Positions 25,601-33,345 of a stretch of 64,000 bases of DNA are shown one piece after another. Position 1 is the first letter of the stretch. Each line of letters starts with the position of its first letter. A program made the position numbers and the translations under genes. Source of the stretch: Planotetraspora mira (GTDB lineage Bacteria; Actinomycetota; Actinomycetes; Streptosporangiales; Streptosporangiaceae); contig NZ_BOOO01000035.1 in NCBI RefSeq assembly GCF_016863275.1, positions 124,001 to 188,000 on the forward strand, given 5' to 3'. The notes beneath the pieces were generated by a model. It had not been told where the DNA came from, did no database searches, and saw only the letters and a program-made list of their open reading frames with translations.

Positions 25601-26132
25601 TATTTTTCTGCTCCATGATTGTTGGGGACGCACGGATTTTCGGGCATGGCGAAGAATCGTCCGGCGTGCCGGACGAAATGTGCAGGGAATGGCCCGCGAC
25701 CATGATTCGGGAATGGCGGCATGCGGGCCGGTTCGTAAATGTCTAAGGTGCGCCGACCAGCGGAAAGAAGCACGTGGAAACGTCACACGAAACGCGCGGA
25801 TACGGCGGATGAAAAGCAAAGGCGGGCCTCTCGCCCGCCAGGCGCTCACGCCGTGGCCGGGTGCCCCACTCGCTCTTGGCCCATGGCCGACCCGGCAGTC
25901 ACGATCACCACCGTAATGCCATCGCGGTGCCGAGGCAATCGGCATTCACCCGTCCGGCGCCATGAGAGTCGAGTTCCGGCGGCGATTCGGTGCCGGAAAC
26001 GCGGCCGCTGATTCTCTCCATCGGCCCGACGTCGCTCGCCGGCCCCGCGTTCCCGACCCGCTCGCCGGCCGCGTTCCCGCCGCCGATAACGGCTCGGTCT
26101 CGTGGAGGGCCTACTCGCGCGTCGGTGGGTAG
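25601..26132. other. gene-poor intergenic region
   Basis: No gene with coding-type composition is seen in this stretch between the minus-strand nitroreductase-hemerythrin gene and the plus-strand VOC gene. It contains the operator-like palindrome at 25658-25675. It also contains a 7-bp hairpin, GGCGGGC (25821-25827) with GCCCGCC (25833-25839). A 43-codon ATG frame at 25616-25747 has mixed codon bias and no recognisable homology. Confidence 0.5.
25658..25675. promoter_or_regulatory. 18-base palindrome, candidate operator
   Basis: CGTCCGGCGTGCCGGACG is symmetric (two 8-base arms around GT). It lies 58 bases upstream of the nitroreductase-hemerythrin start, where a repressor site would sit. No matching regulator gene is adjacent. 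Confidence 0.4.
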
Positions 26133-26492
26133 GTGGCCGTCGTGACTCTCATATGGGAACAAGTTGTGATCGACGCGGCCGATCCGGTACGGCTCGGGCA
26201 GTGGTGGACCAAGGCGCTCGGCTGGACCGTCGTCAACGACGCCGAGGATGAGTACGAGATCCGGATGGCTCCCGACATCCTGCCCGGCATCGTTTTCGTC
26301 TCGGTCGGCGACGAGAAGAAGGTGAAGAACCGCCTCCATCTCGACTTCCGTCCAGACGACCAGGAGGCCGAGGTCGGCCGCCTCCTGGCACTCGGCGCCA
26401 CCCACGCCGACGTGGAACAGGGGACCCCGTCCTGGGTGGTGCTCGCCGATCCGGAAGGCAACGAATTCTGCGTGCTCGCCTCCCGGAAGTGA
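26133..26492 (+). CDS. VOC-family (glyoxalase-like) protein
   Basis: The 119-residue protein forms two beta-alpha-beta-beta-beta units: VTLIWEQVVIDAADPVRLGQWWTKALGWTVV, and then RLHLDFRPDD ... VLADPEGNEFCVL. The His and Glu positions of the metal-binding VOC face are kept (HLDF, EGNEFCV). Members include glyoxalases, dioxygenases and binding proteins, and the exact function is not evident. The start may be GTG at 26133 or 26142. A strong terminator follows. Confidence 0.82.
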   Translation: MAVVTLIWEQVVIDAADPVRLGQWWTKALGWTVVNDAEDEYEIRMAPDILPGIVFVSVGDEKKVKNRLHLDFRPDDQEAEVGRLLALGATHADVEQGTPSWVVLADPEGNEFCVLASRK

Positions 26493-26578
26493 CACAGGGA
26501 CCCGGACGCCGCAGGAACACCGAGAAAGTCCCGCACAGATCGGGTAAATCGTCGGCTACACGAATACCTGACGCGAGA

Positions 26579-26611
26579 AACGCCCCGCATCTCTGGGAGA
26601 TGAGGGGCGTT
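26579..26611. terminator. hairpin terminator after the VOC gene
   Basis: AACGCCCC plus CATCTC (26579-26593, one mismatch) pairs with GAGATG plus GGGGCGTT (26597-26611) around a TGG loop, giving a 14-bp stem. It lies 87 bases after the VOC stop. Confidence 0.8.
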
Positions 26612-26747
26612 CGCGTGCGGGGTGACCGCGCTCGGCGCCATGCGCACCCAAGATCACGTTTCGGCAGCACCCCTGATGTAACGGGTGGAGAGATCGGTAC
26701 GGTATGTCCCCATTCATGGGAACGGTCCCAAATGTGGGGAGTCTTTG

Positions 26748-27059
26748 ATGCAACCTGGGCAGGATCAGCCTGAGCAGTATCCGCAGCAGCCGTACCAGCA
26801 GCCTTACGGGCAGCCGTACCAGCAACAGCAGCCTTACGGGCACCCGTACCAGCAGCCGCAGTATGGGAACGTTCCGCCGCAGCCTGTGCCGCGCAAGGTC
26901 GTGGAGAAGCAGAGGGGGTTGTCTGCGGGATCGCACACCTTCCACCTGCTGGCGACGATCTTCACGTGCGGAGTATGGGGCCTGTTCGTGTGGCTGCCCT
27001 GGTGGCTGTTCCGTGTGATCGTGCGGCGCAAGAAGGTGACTCGCTACCACTACGAGTGA
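26748..27059 (+). CDS. Gln/Pro/Tyr-rich small membrane protein
   Basis: The 103-residue protein has an N-terminal low-complexity region of about 45 residues built from QPYQQPYGQ-like repeats. A basic linker (PVPRKVVEKQRGL) follows, then a hydrophobic C-terminal part (FHLLATIFTCGVWGLFVWLPWWLFRVIV) ending in RRKKVTRYHYE. ATG at 26748 has GGGGAG about 7 bases upstream, and the longer open frame is not supported. Many actinomycetes carry such tail-anchored peptides with a disordered head and a Trp-rich membrane helix. Function unknown. Confidence 0.8.
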   Translation: MQPGQDQPEQYPQQPYQQPYGQPYQQQQPYGHPYQQPQYGNVPPQPVPRKVVEKQRGLSAGSHTFHLLATIFTCGVWGLFVWLPWWLFRVIVRRKKVTRYHYE

Positions 27060-27354
27060 CAGCCTGACGGGCGGACCTCTCCCGCCGTTCCTCCCATGAC
27101 CTCGGCCGCCGGCGCGGGCGGGATCGATGAGCTCGTCTTTCTGGCCTCGTGCGAGGGTTTCGCGGAGGCGGAGCATGGAGACGTGATCGCCGGCCTTCGA
27201 CGCGGCGCCACTGTGTGGCGCTCGCGTCGGGCCCGGTGGGTGGAAGGCCCGCGCAGCCGCACTAACGATCCGGCATCGACTTGTGGCGATGAGTCATCCC
27301 CGTCACCGCACCGGTCGTCTTCTCGTGCGACACAGCCAGCCACCGGAGGCCCTC

Positions 27355-27804
27355 ATGCCCCGATACCTCGCACGCGTCGCGCTCGTCGCCGCGTTGGCCC
27401 TCGCCACCGCCTGCGGAACGACGACGGAACCCGCCTCGCTCTCAGCCCTCTCCTCAGACTCGGCGACGCCTACGCCGGAGATGACGACCGCCGAGGCCGC
27501 CGCGCAGCCCACAGACGCGTCCGCCACGTCCACCCCGTCGGCCACCCCGCCGGTGAGCAAGAAGACGGCTCCGAAGCCGCAGGTGACGAAGAAGCCGGTC
27601 AGAAAGCCGGTACCGAAGCCGACGAAGAAACCGGTGCCCAAGCCCGTCAAGAAGCCTCCCGCGCCGAAGCCGCCCGCCGTGCGAGCCGGCGTCCATCCCG
27701 GCGCGTTCTGCTCGCCGGAAGGCGCCTACGGCACGACGAGCAAGGGCACGCCGATGCGCTGCACCTCGCGCGGTGGGGACCAGGCCCGCTGGCGCAGCGC
27801 CTGA
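27355..27804 (+). CDS. secreted lipoprotein with Lys-Pro repeat linker
   Basis: The 149-residue protein has a signal peptide ending in a lipobox-like LATAC (Cys at about residue 20). A Ser/Thr/Pro region follows, then a charged linker of PKP-x-KKP repeats, which may span the cell wall. The C-terminal module GVHPGAFCSPEGAYGTTSKG with its two Cys recurs in actinobacterial surface proteins. ATG at 27355 has GGAGG 6 bases upstream. The function of the C-terminal module is unknown. Confidence 0.78.
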   Translation: MPRYLARVALVAALALATACGTTTEPASLSALSSDSATPTPEMTTAEAAAQPTDASATSTPSATPPVSKKTAPKPQVTKKPVRKPVPKPTKKPVPKPVKKPPAPKPPAVRAGVHPGAFCSPEGAYGTTSKGTPMRCTSRGGDQARWRSA

Positions 27805-27850
27805 GGTCCCCCCGCGCCGGAGCGGGCCGTGGCCGCGGTGGTGCCGGCCG

Positions 27851-29068
27851 TCATCCGGGCCGGCGTGGCGACAGCTCCTCGAGCCCGTTGAGGAGGCGGT
27901 CGACATCCGAACGGTCGTTGTAGTGGACGAGTCCGGCGCGTACGGCCGAGCCGGACTCGCGGATGCCGAGAGCCTTGGTCAGCTCCCACGCGTAGCAGTG
28001 GCCGTCCCAGACGTTGATCTGCCGGGCCGCGAGGTGCTCGGCGACCTGCTGCGGCGTGTGCCCGGCCACTCTGAAGTAGGCGGTGGCCGTACGACGGGCG
28101 GGTGAGCCGACGAGGTCGACGAAGGGCAGGGACGACAGCCCCTTGAGCAGGTGCGCCAGTTCGGCCTGCTCGTGGGCCTCGACCGCCGTCATCGAGGTGA
28201 GCAGTCGCGTGCGCCGGTCGCCCGTCGCCTCGGAGTCCAGGCCGGCGAGGTGGTCGACGGCGGCGGCGACCCCGGCCAGGTCCGCGAAGGGCGGCGTTCC
28301 GGTCTCGAACCGGTCCGGCACCTCATCCGGGGACGAGGCGAGCTTGTCGGGCGAGAGGCGTTCCAGCAGCTCAGGCCGGGCGATGACGGTTCCGATGTGC
28401 GGGCCCGACCACTTGTACGCGCTGGTCGCGTAGAAATCCGCGCCGAGCGCGACCATGTCGATCGGGGTGTGCGGGGTGGCGTGGACGCCGTCGACGTAGG
28501 CCAGGGCCCCCACCGCGTGCGCCCGGTCGGTGATCCGCCGGACGTCGGGCATGGTTCCCAGCACGTTGCTCGCCGCGCTGACGGCCACGAGCCGCGTGCG
28601 TTCGTTCACGAGTTCGTCGTACTGGGCGGCGGGCAACTCGCCGCTCGGCACCTCGACGGTCGCCCACCGGACGCGGGCGCCGGCGCGGGTCGCCGCCTGC
28701 ACCCACGGCCGGACGTTCGCGTCGTGGTCGAGTTGGGAGACCACGATCTCGTCTTCGGGCCCCCAGTCCTTCGCCAGGGCATAGGCGAACCGGTAGGTCA
28801 AGGTGGTCATGTTCGGGCCGAAGACCACGCCGCCCGGGTCGCCGCCCACGAGATCGGCGACGGCCTGGCGGGCCTTCGAGACGATCTCGTCGGACCTGGC
28901 GCTGGCCGGGAAGGCCCCATGCGTGTTGCCGATGCCGTGGGCGTACGCGGCGCCGATGGCGTCGATCACCGGCTGGGGCACCTGGGTGCCCGCGGCCGCG
29001 TCCAGCCAGGCATATCCGTCAGAAAGGGCGGGATAGAGAGCACGAATGCGTGAAATGTCGAGGCTCAT
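27851..29068 (-). CDS. cysteine desulfurase-like class V aminotransferase
   Basis: The 405-residue PLP enzyme fits the TIGR01976-type cysteine desulfurase-like group. It has MSLDISRIRALYPAL at the start, VVFGPNMTTLTYRFA, the SAASNVLGTMPDV cofactor segment, YVDGVHATPH, and the PLP lysine K219 in ATSAYKWSGPH. The Cys-containing loop of true SufS enzymes is not obvious, so sulfur donation is uncertain. AGGAG lies 3-4 bases before ATG 29068; the frame stays open upstream without homology. It is divergent from the SDR gene, with a promoter region of 144 bases between. Confidence 0.87.
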   Translation of the reverse strand: MSLDISRIRALYPALSDGYAWLDAAAGTQVPQPVIDAIGAAYAHGIGNTHGAFPASARSDEIVSKARQAVADLVGGDPGGVVFGPNMTTLTYRFAYALAKDWGPEDEIVVSQLDHDANVRPWVQAATRAGARVRWATVEVPSGELPAAQYDELVNERTRLVAVSAASNVLGTMPDVRRITDRAHAVGALAYVDGVHATPHTPIDMVALGADFYATSAYKWSGPHIGTVIARPELLERLSPDKLASSPDEVPDRFETGTPPFADLAGVAAAVDHLAGLDSEATGDRRTRLLTSMTAVEAHEQAELAHLLKGLSSLPFVDLVGSPARRTATAYFRVAGHTPQQVAEHLAARQINVWDGHCYAWELTKALGIRESGSAVRAGLVHYNDRSDVDRLLNGLEELSPRRPG

Positions 29069-29199
29069 GTCTCCTGAGTCTCGCTCCCCACCCCCACCGA
29101 TGGGAAGTGCGGCAGGACCGCCGTGACGGACCAGGCCTGGTCCGACGCCTCTCCGCGACGACCGAGGGACGGCGTGAAATACGCGGCATTCGCACCTGT

Positions 29200-29205
29200 T
29201 AGTCT
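29200..29205 (+). promoter_or_regulatory. -10 box of a leaderless SDR transcript
   Basis: TAGTCT ends 7 bases before the GTG start at 29213, with no ribosome site between. This is the pattern of leaderless actinomycete mRNAs. No clear -35 was found. Confidence 0.5.
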
Positions 29206-29212
29206 CCCGCAC

Positions 29213-29959
29213 GTGAGTGGACGAGCAGTGCTGGTCACCGGGGCGTCGCGTGGGATCGGACGGGCGGTCGCGACGGCGTTCGCGGCCGAGGGCGATCATG
29301 TCGCCATCCACCATCGGTCCTCACCGGACCTCGCCGAAGGGCTGCGCGCCGAACTGCCCGGACAGGGCCACGTGGTCGTCCAGGCCGACATCGCCGACCC
29401 CACCGCGGTACGCCGCATGGTCGACGAGGCCGCCGACGCACTGGGCGGGCTCGACGTCGTGGTCAACAACGCGGGCGTCTTCTTCCACCATGCGATAACC
29501 GAGGTCTCCTACGAGGAGTGGCAGACCGCCTGGCACGACACCCTCGACGTCAATCTCCTGGGCGCGGCCAACGTCGCATGGTGTGCCGTACAGCACATGA
29601 GCCGCGGCGGCAGGATCGTCAACGTCTCCTCGCGCGGCGCCTTCCGCGGTGAGCCGGACAGCCCCGCCTACGGTGCGAGCAAGGCCGGCATGAACGCCAT
29701 GGGCCAGTCGCTCGCGATCGCCCTGGCCCCGCACGGCATCACCGTGGGCACCGTGGCGCCCGGCTTCGTCGAGACCGACATGACGAACGAGCACCTCAAA
29801 GCCCCGCGAGGCGACGCCATCCGGGCACAGAGCCCCTTCGGTCGGGTCGCGCTGCCCGAGGAGATCGCCGCCGCCGTCGTGTATCTGGCCTCGCCCGCGG
29901 CCGAGTGGGCCAGCGGCACGATCATCGACTTGAACGGCGCGTCTTACCTGCGCAGCTAG
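29213..29959 (+). CDS. SDR-family oxidoreductase (3-ketoacyl reductase-like)
   Basis: The 248-residue short-chain dehydrogenase has the cofactor motif VLVTGASRGIGRAV near its N terminus, the NNAG motif (VVNNAGVFFHH) and catalytic Y153-x-x-x-K157 in AYGASKAG. The C terminus carries GTVAPGFVETDM and ASGTIIDLNG. It therefore is a classical NAD(P)-dependent SDR, close to FabG-type reductases. GTG at 29213 fits the leaderless pattern; an upstream GTG at 29123 would add 30 unrelated residues. Substrate unknown. Confidence 0.9.
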   Translation: MSGRAVLVTGASRGIGRAVATAFAAEGDHVAIHHRSSPDLAEGLRAELPGQGHVVVQADIADPTAVRRMVDEAADALGGLDVVVNNAGVFFHHAITEVSYEEWQTAWHDTLDVNLLGAANVAWCAVQHMSRGGRIVNVSSRGAFRGEPDSPAYGASKAGMNAMGQSLAIALAPHGITVGTVAPGFVETDMTNEHLKAPRGDAIRAQSPFGRVALPEEIAAAVVYLASPAAEWASGTIIDLNGASYLRS

Positions 29960-30165
29960 CGCCGCCTTCGCCGACGTGGTCCGTACAGCGGATGCCCGCA
30001 GGCGGGCGGCTCACGGACGATTGCACATTTCACGGGATTCGCCGCCCGACACGCCTGCCTATGATCGATGACCTGCGGCTCCGCGGCGAATGATGGGGTG
30101 AACAGTGTCGCGGAGAGCGGCCGTCCCACCACCGGGCGGCCCCGGACAGATGGGCAGGGCGTGTT

Positions 30166-30567
30166 ATGAGCGATCTCGAGACGCGGATCAGTTCGTACGG
30201 CCACGCAGAGACGGTGCGGCGGCTGGAGCAGGAGATCGGGAGCCGCGGCGCGACGATCTACGGACGTGTCGACCATGCCGCCAACGCGGTTTCCGCGGGG
30301 CTGGAGATGCCGCCGACCATGGTGCTGATCTTCGGCAATCCGCGCGGCGGCACGTTGATCATGCAGAGCGCCCCGGCGGCCGCCTACGACCTGCCCCTGC
30401 GGCTCCTGATCCGTGAGGCGGGTCCGGAGGTGCTGGTCGAGTATCGGCGGCCGGAACTGCTCGCCGCCGCCTTCGGGCTGGCCGCCGAGGCGGTCGCACC
30501 GCTGCACGTGATCGACGACATCGTCCTCGCGGCGACGGCGCCGCCTCCGCCGGCGGGCCGGGACTGA
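30166..30567 (+). CDS. DUF302 domain protein
   Basis: The 133-residue protein carries the DUF302 fold pattern: an N-terminal YGHAETVRRLEQEIGSRGATIYGRVDHA, the central PPTMVLIFGNPRGGTLIMQSAP, and ALDLPLRLLI-like and VLVEY strands. DUF302 proteins are small, often secreted or metal-associated, without a proved function. It lies between the SDR and AraC genes with no clear operon link. The family assignment is from motif wording. Confidence 0.8.
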   Translation: MSDLETRISSYGHAETVRRLEQEIGSRGATIYGRVDHAANAVSAGLEMPPTMVLIFGNPRGGTLIMQSAPAAAYDLPLRLLIREAGPEVLVEYRRPELLAAAFGLAAEAVAPLHVIDDIVLAATAPPPPAGRD

Positions 30568-30801
30568 GCGGAGCCGCCGGGATCCGCCGTGCCCGCGAGA
30601 ACGGCCGGAGCGCGGCTCCCGACCGAACTCGTGACCCCCTGTGGGGCGGCCTGCGAGGGGCGGGTTGAATACAGAGGTGGCAGGTAAACCGACACGCCGT
30701 GACAGGGAGACGGTGATGACCCGAATCGACCCGCCCGCTCAGAGCATGACCGACGTGACGAAGCGAGGGAGTGCCGAGACGCTCCTCGGCTGACCGGAGT
30801 C

Positions 30802-31722
30802 GTGGACGAGACCCACCCGTTCCAGTCGCTCGATCTCGATCAGAGCGCCTACGCGGACCGTACGTTCTGCAGCTGGCACGAGGCCGGCTGGCGGTCGGTC
30901 CTGCTGCGGCGCTTCGACGATCACCCCGTCGCCGACGACGTCTATCTCCCTCCCACAGACGACCAGCATCTCGTCCTCGTCACCGCGGGCGAATCCACGA
31001 TCGAGTCCTTCGGGGCGGGGGGCCGGCGCCGGGCCCAGTACGTCCCGGGGCAGATCGGGCTCACTCCGCCGGGCGTGCCGACCCGGTTGCGATGGCGGTC
31101 GGACGTCTCCCCGCGGACGCTCCACCTCTACCTGCCCGCCCGCCTGATGGCCCGCACCGGACGGGAACTGTGGGGGAGCGAGGAGGCCCCGTCGAGTCGG
31201 CTGGACGCGCTGGCGATCACCGATCCCGTCGTCGAGCAGGTCATGCTGGCTCTGGACGCCGCGGCCGCCGCGGCCATGGACGACTTCTACGCCGAGTCCG
31301 CCGCGCACTTCCTCGCCGTCCACCTGCTGACCCGGCACTGCGGGATGCCCGTCCCGCGACCGTCCCGGCATGAGGACGCCCGGATACGGCAGGCCATCGA
31401 GATCATGCGGGACGGCCTGCACCTGCCGCTGACCTTGACCGACATCGCGAGCCAGGTCTGGCTGAGCACCTTCCACTTCGTGCGGGTCTTCAAGGCGACG
31501 ACGGGGGAGACCCCGCATCGTTATCTCACCCGGCTGCGGATCCAGGCGGCGTGCCGGCAACTGGCCAGTGGAACCGGCTCGATCAGTGAGATCGCCCAGA
31601 TCTGCGGATTCAGCAGCCCGTCGCACCTGTCCGCGGCCTTCACCCGGGAGATGGGGATGTCGCCCTCGGCATACCGGCGCGTCCAGAGACGCGACCGCGG
31701 CGTCCACGGACGGGACCACTGA
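30802..31722 (+). CDS. AraC-family transcriptional regulator
   Basis: The 306-residue regulator has an N-terminal cupin-like sensing region (about 20-160) and a C-terminal double-HTH domain. The HTH carries LTDIASQVWLSTFHFVRVFKATTG, PHRYLTRLRIQAACRQLAS and SISEIAQICGFSSPSHLSAAFTREMGMSPSAYRR, the full AraC signature. The GTG start at 30802 has a modest ribosome site. It ends 15 bases before a strong GGAGGAG site and directly precedes the molybdenum oxidoreductase operon on the same strand, so it is the probable regulator of that operon. Confidence 0.9.
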   Translation: MDETHPFQSLDLDQSAYADRTFCSWHEAGWRSVLLRRFDDHPVADDVYLPPTDDQHLVLVTAGESTIESFGAGGRRRAQYVPGQIGLTPPGVPTRLRWRSDVSPRTLHLYLPARLMARTGRELWGSEEAPSSRLDALAITDPVVEQVMLALDAAAAAAMDDFYAESAAHFLAVHLLTRHCGMPVPRPSRHEDARIRQAIEIMRDGLHLPLTLTDIASQVWLSTFHFVRVFKATTGETPHRYLTRLRIQAACRQLASGTGSISEIAQICGFSSPSHLSAAFTREMGMSPSAYRRVQRRDRGVHGRDH

Positions 31723-31801
31723 ACGGAGGAGCCCACGATGACCGCAATTGTTCGACGGTCCGGCGGCAATCCTACGAATGCGCCAGATGGCGGCCTCTGC
31801 C

Positions 31802-31807
31802 TAGCGT
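31802..31807 (+). promoter_or_regulatory. candidate -10 box for the aldehyde oxidoreductase operon
   Basis: TAGCGT ends 8 bases before the ATG at 31816, fitting a leaderless start. It lies within 31738-31815, a stretch whose codon bias is too weak for coding sequence. Confidence 0.4.
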
Positions 31808-31815
31808 TGGGCGAC

Positions 31816-32337
31816 ATGGGGAGTTCTGAAGCGACACTCTCGTCCGCCATCCGCACGGAGACGGCGTTCACGGTCAACGGCCTGCGCGTGAAGATGGAAC
31901 TCGACCCGCGAGAGTCGCTGCTCGACGTACTGCGGGAGCGGCTGGGGCTGACCGGGACCAAGAAGGGCTGTGACCACGGCCAGTGCGGCGCGTGCACGGT
32001 CCATCTGGACGGGCGCAGGATCGTGTCCTGCCTGACGCCGGCCGTTCAGGTGAACGGCCAGGCCGTGACGACGATCGAAGGGGTGGCAGCCCCTGACGGG
32101 ACGCTCCACCCGCTTCAGGAGGCGTTCATCGACAACGACGCGCTGCAGTGTGGTTACTGTACGCCCGGCCAGGTGATGTCCGGGCTCGCCTGCATCGCCG
32201 AGGGCCATGCAGGCGACGACGACGAGATCCGCGAATACCTCAGCGGCAACCTGTGCCGCTGCGGCGCGTACGCCGGGATCCTGGCCGCCGTCAGGGAGAC
32301 GGCCCGCCGCACGGATCCGCGCGTGGGGGAGGGCTGA
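31816..32337 (+). CDS. [2Fe-2S] subunit of molybdenum aldehyde oxidoreductase (PaoA/YagT-like)
   Basis: The protein has an N-terminal plant-type ferredoxin cluster (GCDHGQCGACTVHLDG plus a fourth Cys in SCLTP) and a second cluster (QCGYCTPGQVMSG with LCRCGAYAGI). These are the two [2Fe-2S] centres of the xanthine oxidase-family electron-transfer subunit. ATG at 31816 gives 173 residues. An alternative ATG at 31738 has a much better ribosome site (GGAGGAG), but its first 26 codons show weak G/C bias at position three, so I prefer the downstream start. It is followed after 3 bases by the FAD subunit. Confidence 0.9.
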   Translation: MGSSEATLSSAIRTETAFTVNGLRVKMELDPRESLLDVLRERLGLTGTKKGCDHGQCGACTVHLDGRRIVSCLTPAVQVNGQAVTTIEGVAAPDGTLHPLQEAFIDNDALQCGYCTPGQVMSGLACIAEGHAGDDDEIREYLSGNLCRCGAYAGILAAVRETARRTDPRVGEG

Positions 32338-32340
32338 TCG

Positions 32341-33345
32341 ATGCGCCCCTTCAGCTACACGGCGCCCGCCACCGTCGCCGAGGCCGTCGACGCCCTCGCC
32401 GCGTCCGGCCCGGGCACGAAGATCCTCGCCGGCGGCACCACGCTGTACGACCTGATGAAGCTCGACATCGAGGCGCCCGCGGCGGTCGTCGACGTCCACC
32501 GCCTCACCGAGATCGCCGCCATCGACACGACAGATCCCGGCGAGTTCTCCTTCGGCGCCGCCGCCCGGATGGCCGACGTGGCCGACGATCCGGTGCTGCG
32601 GCGCGACTTTCCCGCACTGGCCGAGTCGCTGGCCAAGGCCGCCTCCCAGCAACTGCGCAACATGGCCACGGTCGGGGGCAACCTGCTCCAGCGCACCCGT
32701 TGCGGCTATTTCCGCGGCGGACCGGCGTTCCCGTGCAACAAGCGGGAACCGGGGAGCGGATGCGCCGCCCTCGGCGGCCTCGACCGAGGCCATGCCATCT
32801 TCGGCGGCAGTGACACGTGCGTCGCCACCTATCCGGGTGACTGGGCGGTCGCCCTGCGCGCGTTCGACGCCGTGGTCGACGTCATCGGTCCTCGTGGTGA
32901 GCGCACCGTGGCGATCGCGGACCTCCACGTCGAGCCGGGCGACACTCCGCAGCGTGAGCACACCCTCGCCGGTGACGAGCTCATCGTCCGGATCCGCGTC
33001 CCGGTCGCTCCGTCCAGCCGCGGCTCGACGTATCACAAGATCCGGGACCGGGAGTCGTACGCCTTCGCGCTCGTGTCGGTCGCGGCCGGGGTGGCCTTCG
33101 ACGATCAGGGCGCGGTCGAGGACTGCCGTATCGCCCTCGGCGGGGTCGCCACCCTGCCGTGGCGGTGCCCGGCCGCCGAGATGGTCCTGACCGGCGAGCG
33201 GCTGACCGAGGAGTCCGCCCTCCGGGCCGGTGAGGCGGCTTTCGCGGGCGCCCGCCCAAGAGCCCACAACGTGTTCAAGATCGAGCTTGGCATCCGCACG
33301 GTGGCCGACGCGCTGCGGATCGCCGGAGAGCGAGCGGTCCGATGA
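32341..33345 (+). CDS. FAD-binding subunit of molybdenum aldehyde oxidoreductase (PaoB/YagS-like)
   Basis: The 334-residue protein has the FAD-PP binding segment KILAGGTTLYDLMK and the conserved ASQQLRNMATVGGNLLQRTRC. Cys residues in RTRCGYFRG, FPCNKREPGSGCAA and SDTCVATYP match the extra [4Fe-4S] ligands of the PaoB/YagS branch, which ordinary FAD subunits lack. Electrons would pass from the Mo centre through the two [2Fe-2S] centres to FAD. Its stop overlaps the start of the next gene by four bases, so it is an operon with 32341-35519. Confidence 0.92.
   Translation: MRPFSYTAPATVAEAVDALAASGPGTKILAGGTTLYDLMKLDIEAPAAVVDVHRLTEIAAIDTTDPGEFSFGAAARMADVADDPVLRRDFPALAESLAKAASQQLRNMATVGGNLLQRTRCGYFRGGPAFPCNKREPGSGCAALGGLDRGHAIFGGSDTCVATYPGDWAVALRAFDAVVDVIGPRGERTVAIADLHVEPGDTPQREHTLAGDELIVRIRVPVAPSSRGSTYHKIRDRESYAFALVSVAAGVAFDDQGAVEDCRIALGGVATLPWRCPAAEMVLTGERLTEESALRAGEAAFAGARPRAHNVFKIELGIRTVADALRIAGERAVR

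Noticed and set aside
23333-25618. 761-codon plus-strand frame through the exporter and the nitroreductase gene
   Set aside because: It overlaps two well-supported genes in other frames and has no recognisable domain.
25616-25747. 43-codon ATG frame in the intergenic region
   Set aside because: Mixed codon bias, no hydrophobic or domain signature.
27096-27923. 275-codon plus-strand frame over the lipoprotein gene
   Set aside because: The lipoprotein in another frame has a signal peptide, ribosome site and a known C-terminal module; this frame has none.
31738-31815. N-terminal extension of the [2Fe-2S] subunit
   Set aside because: Good ribosome site, but weak G/C bias at the third codon position and no homology; noted as an alternative start.
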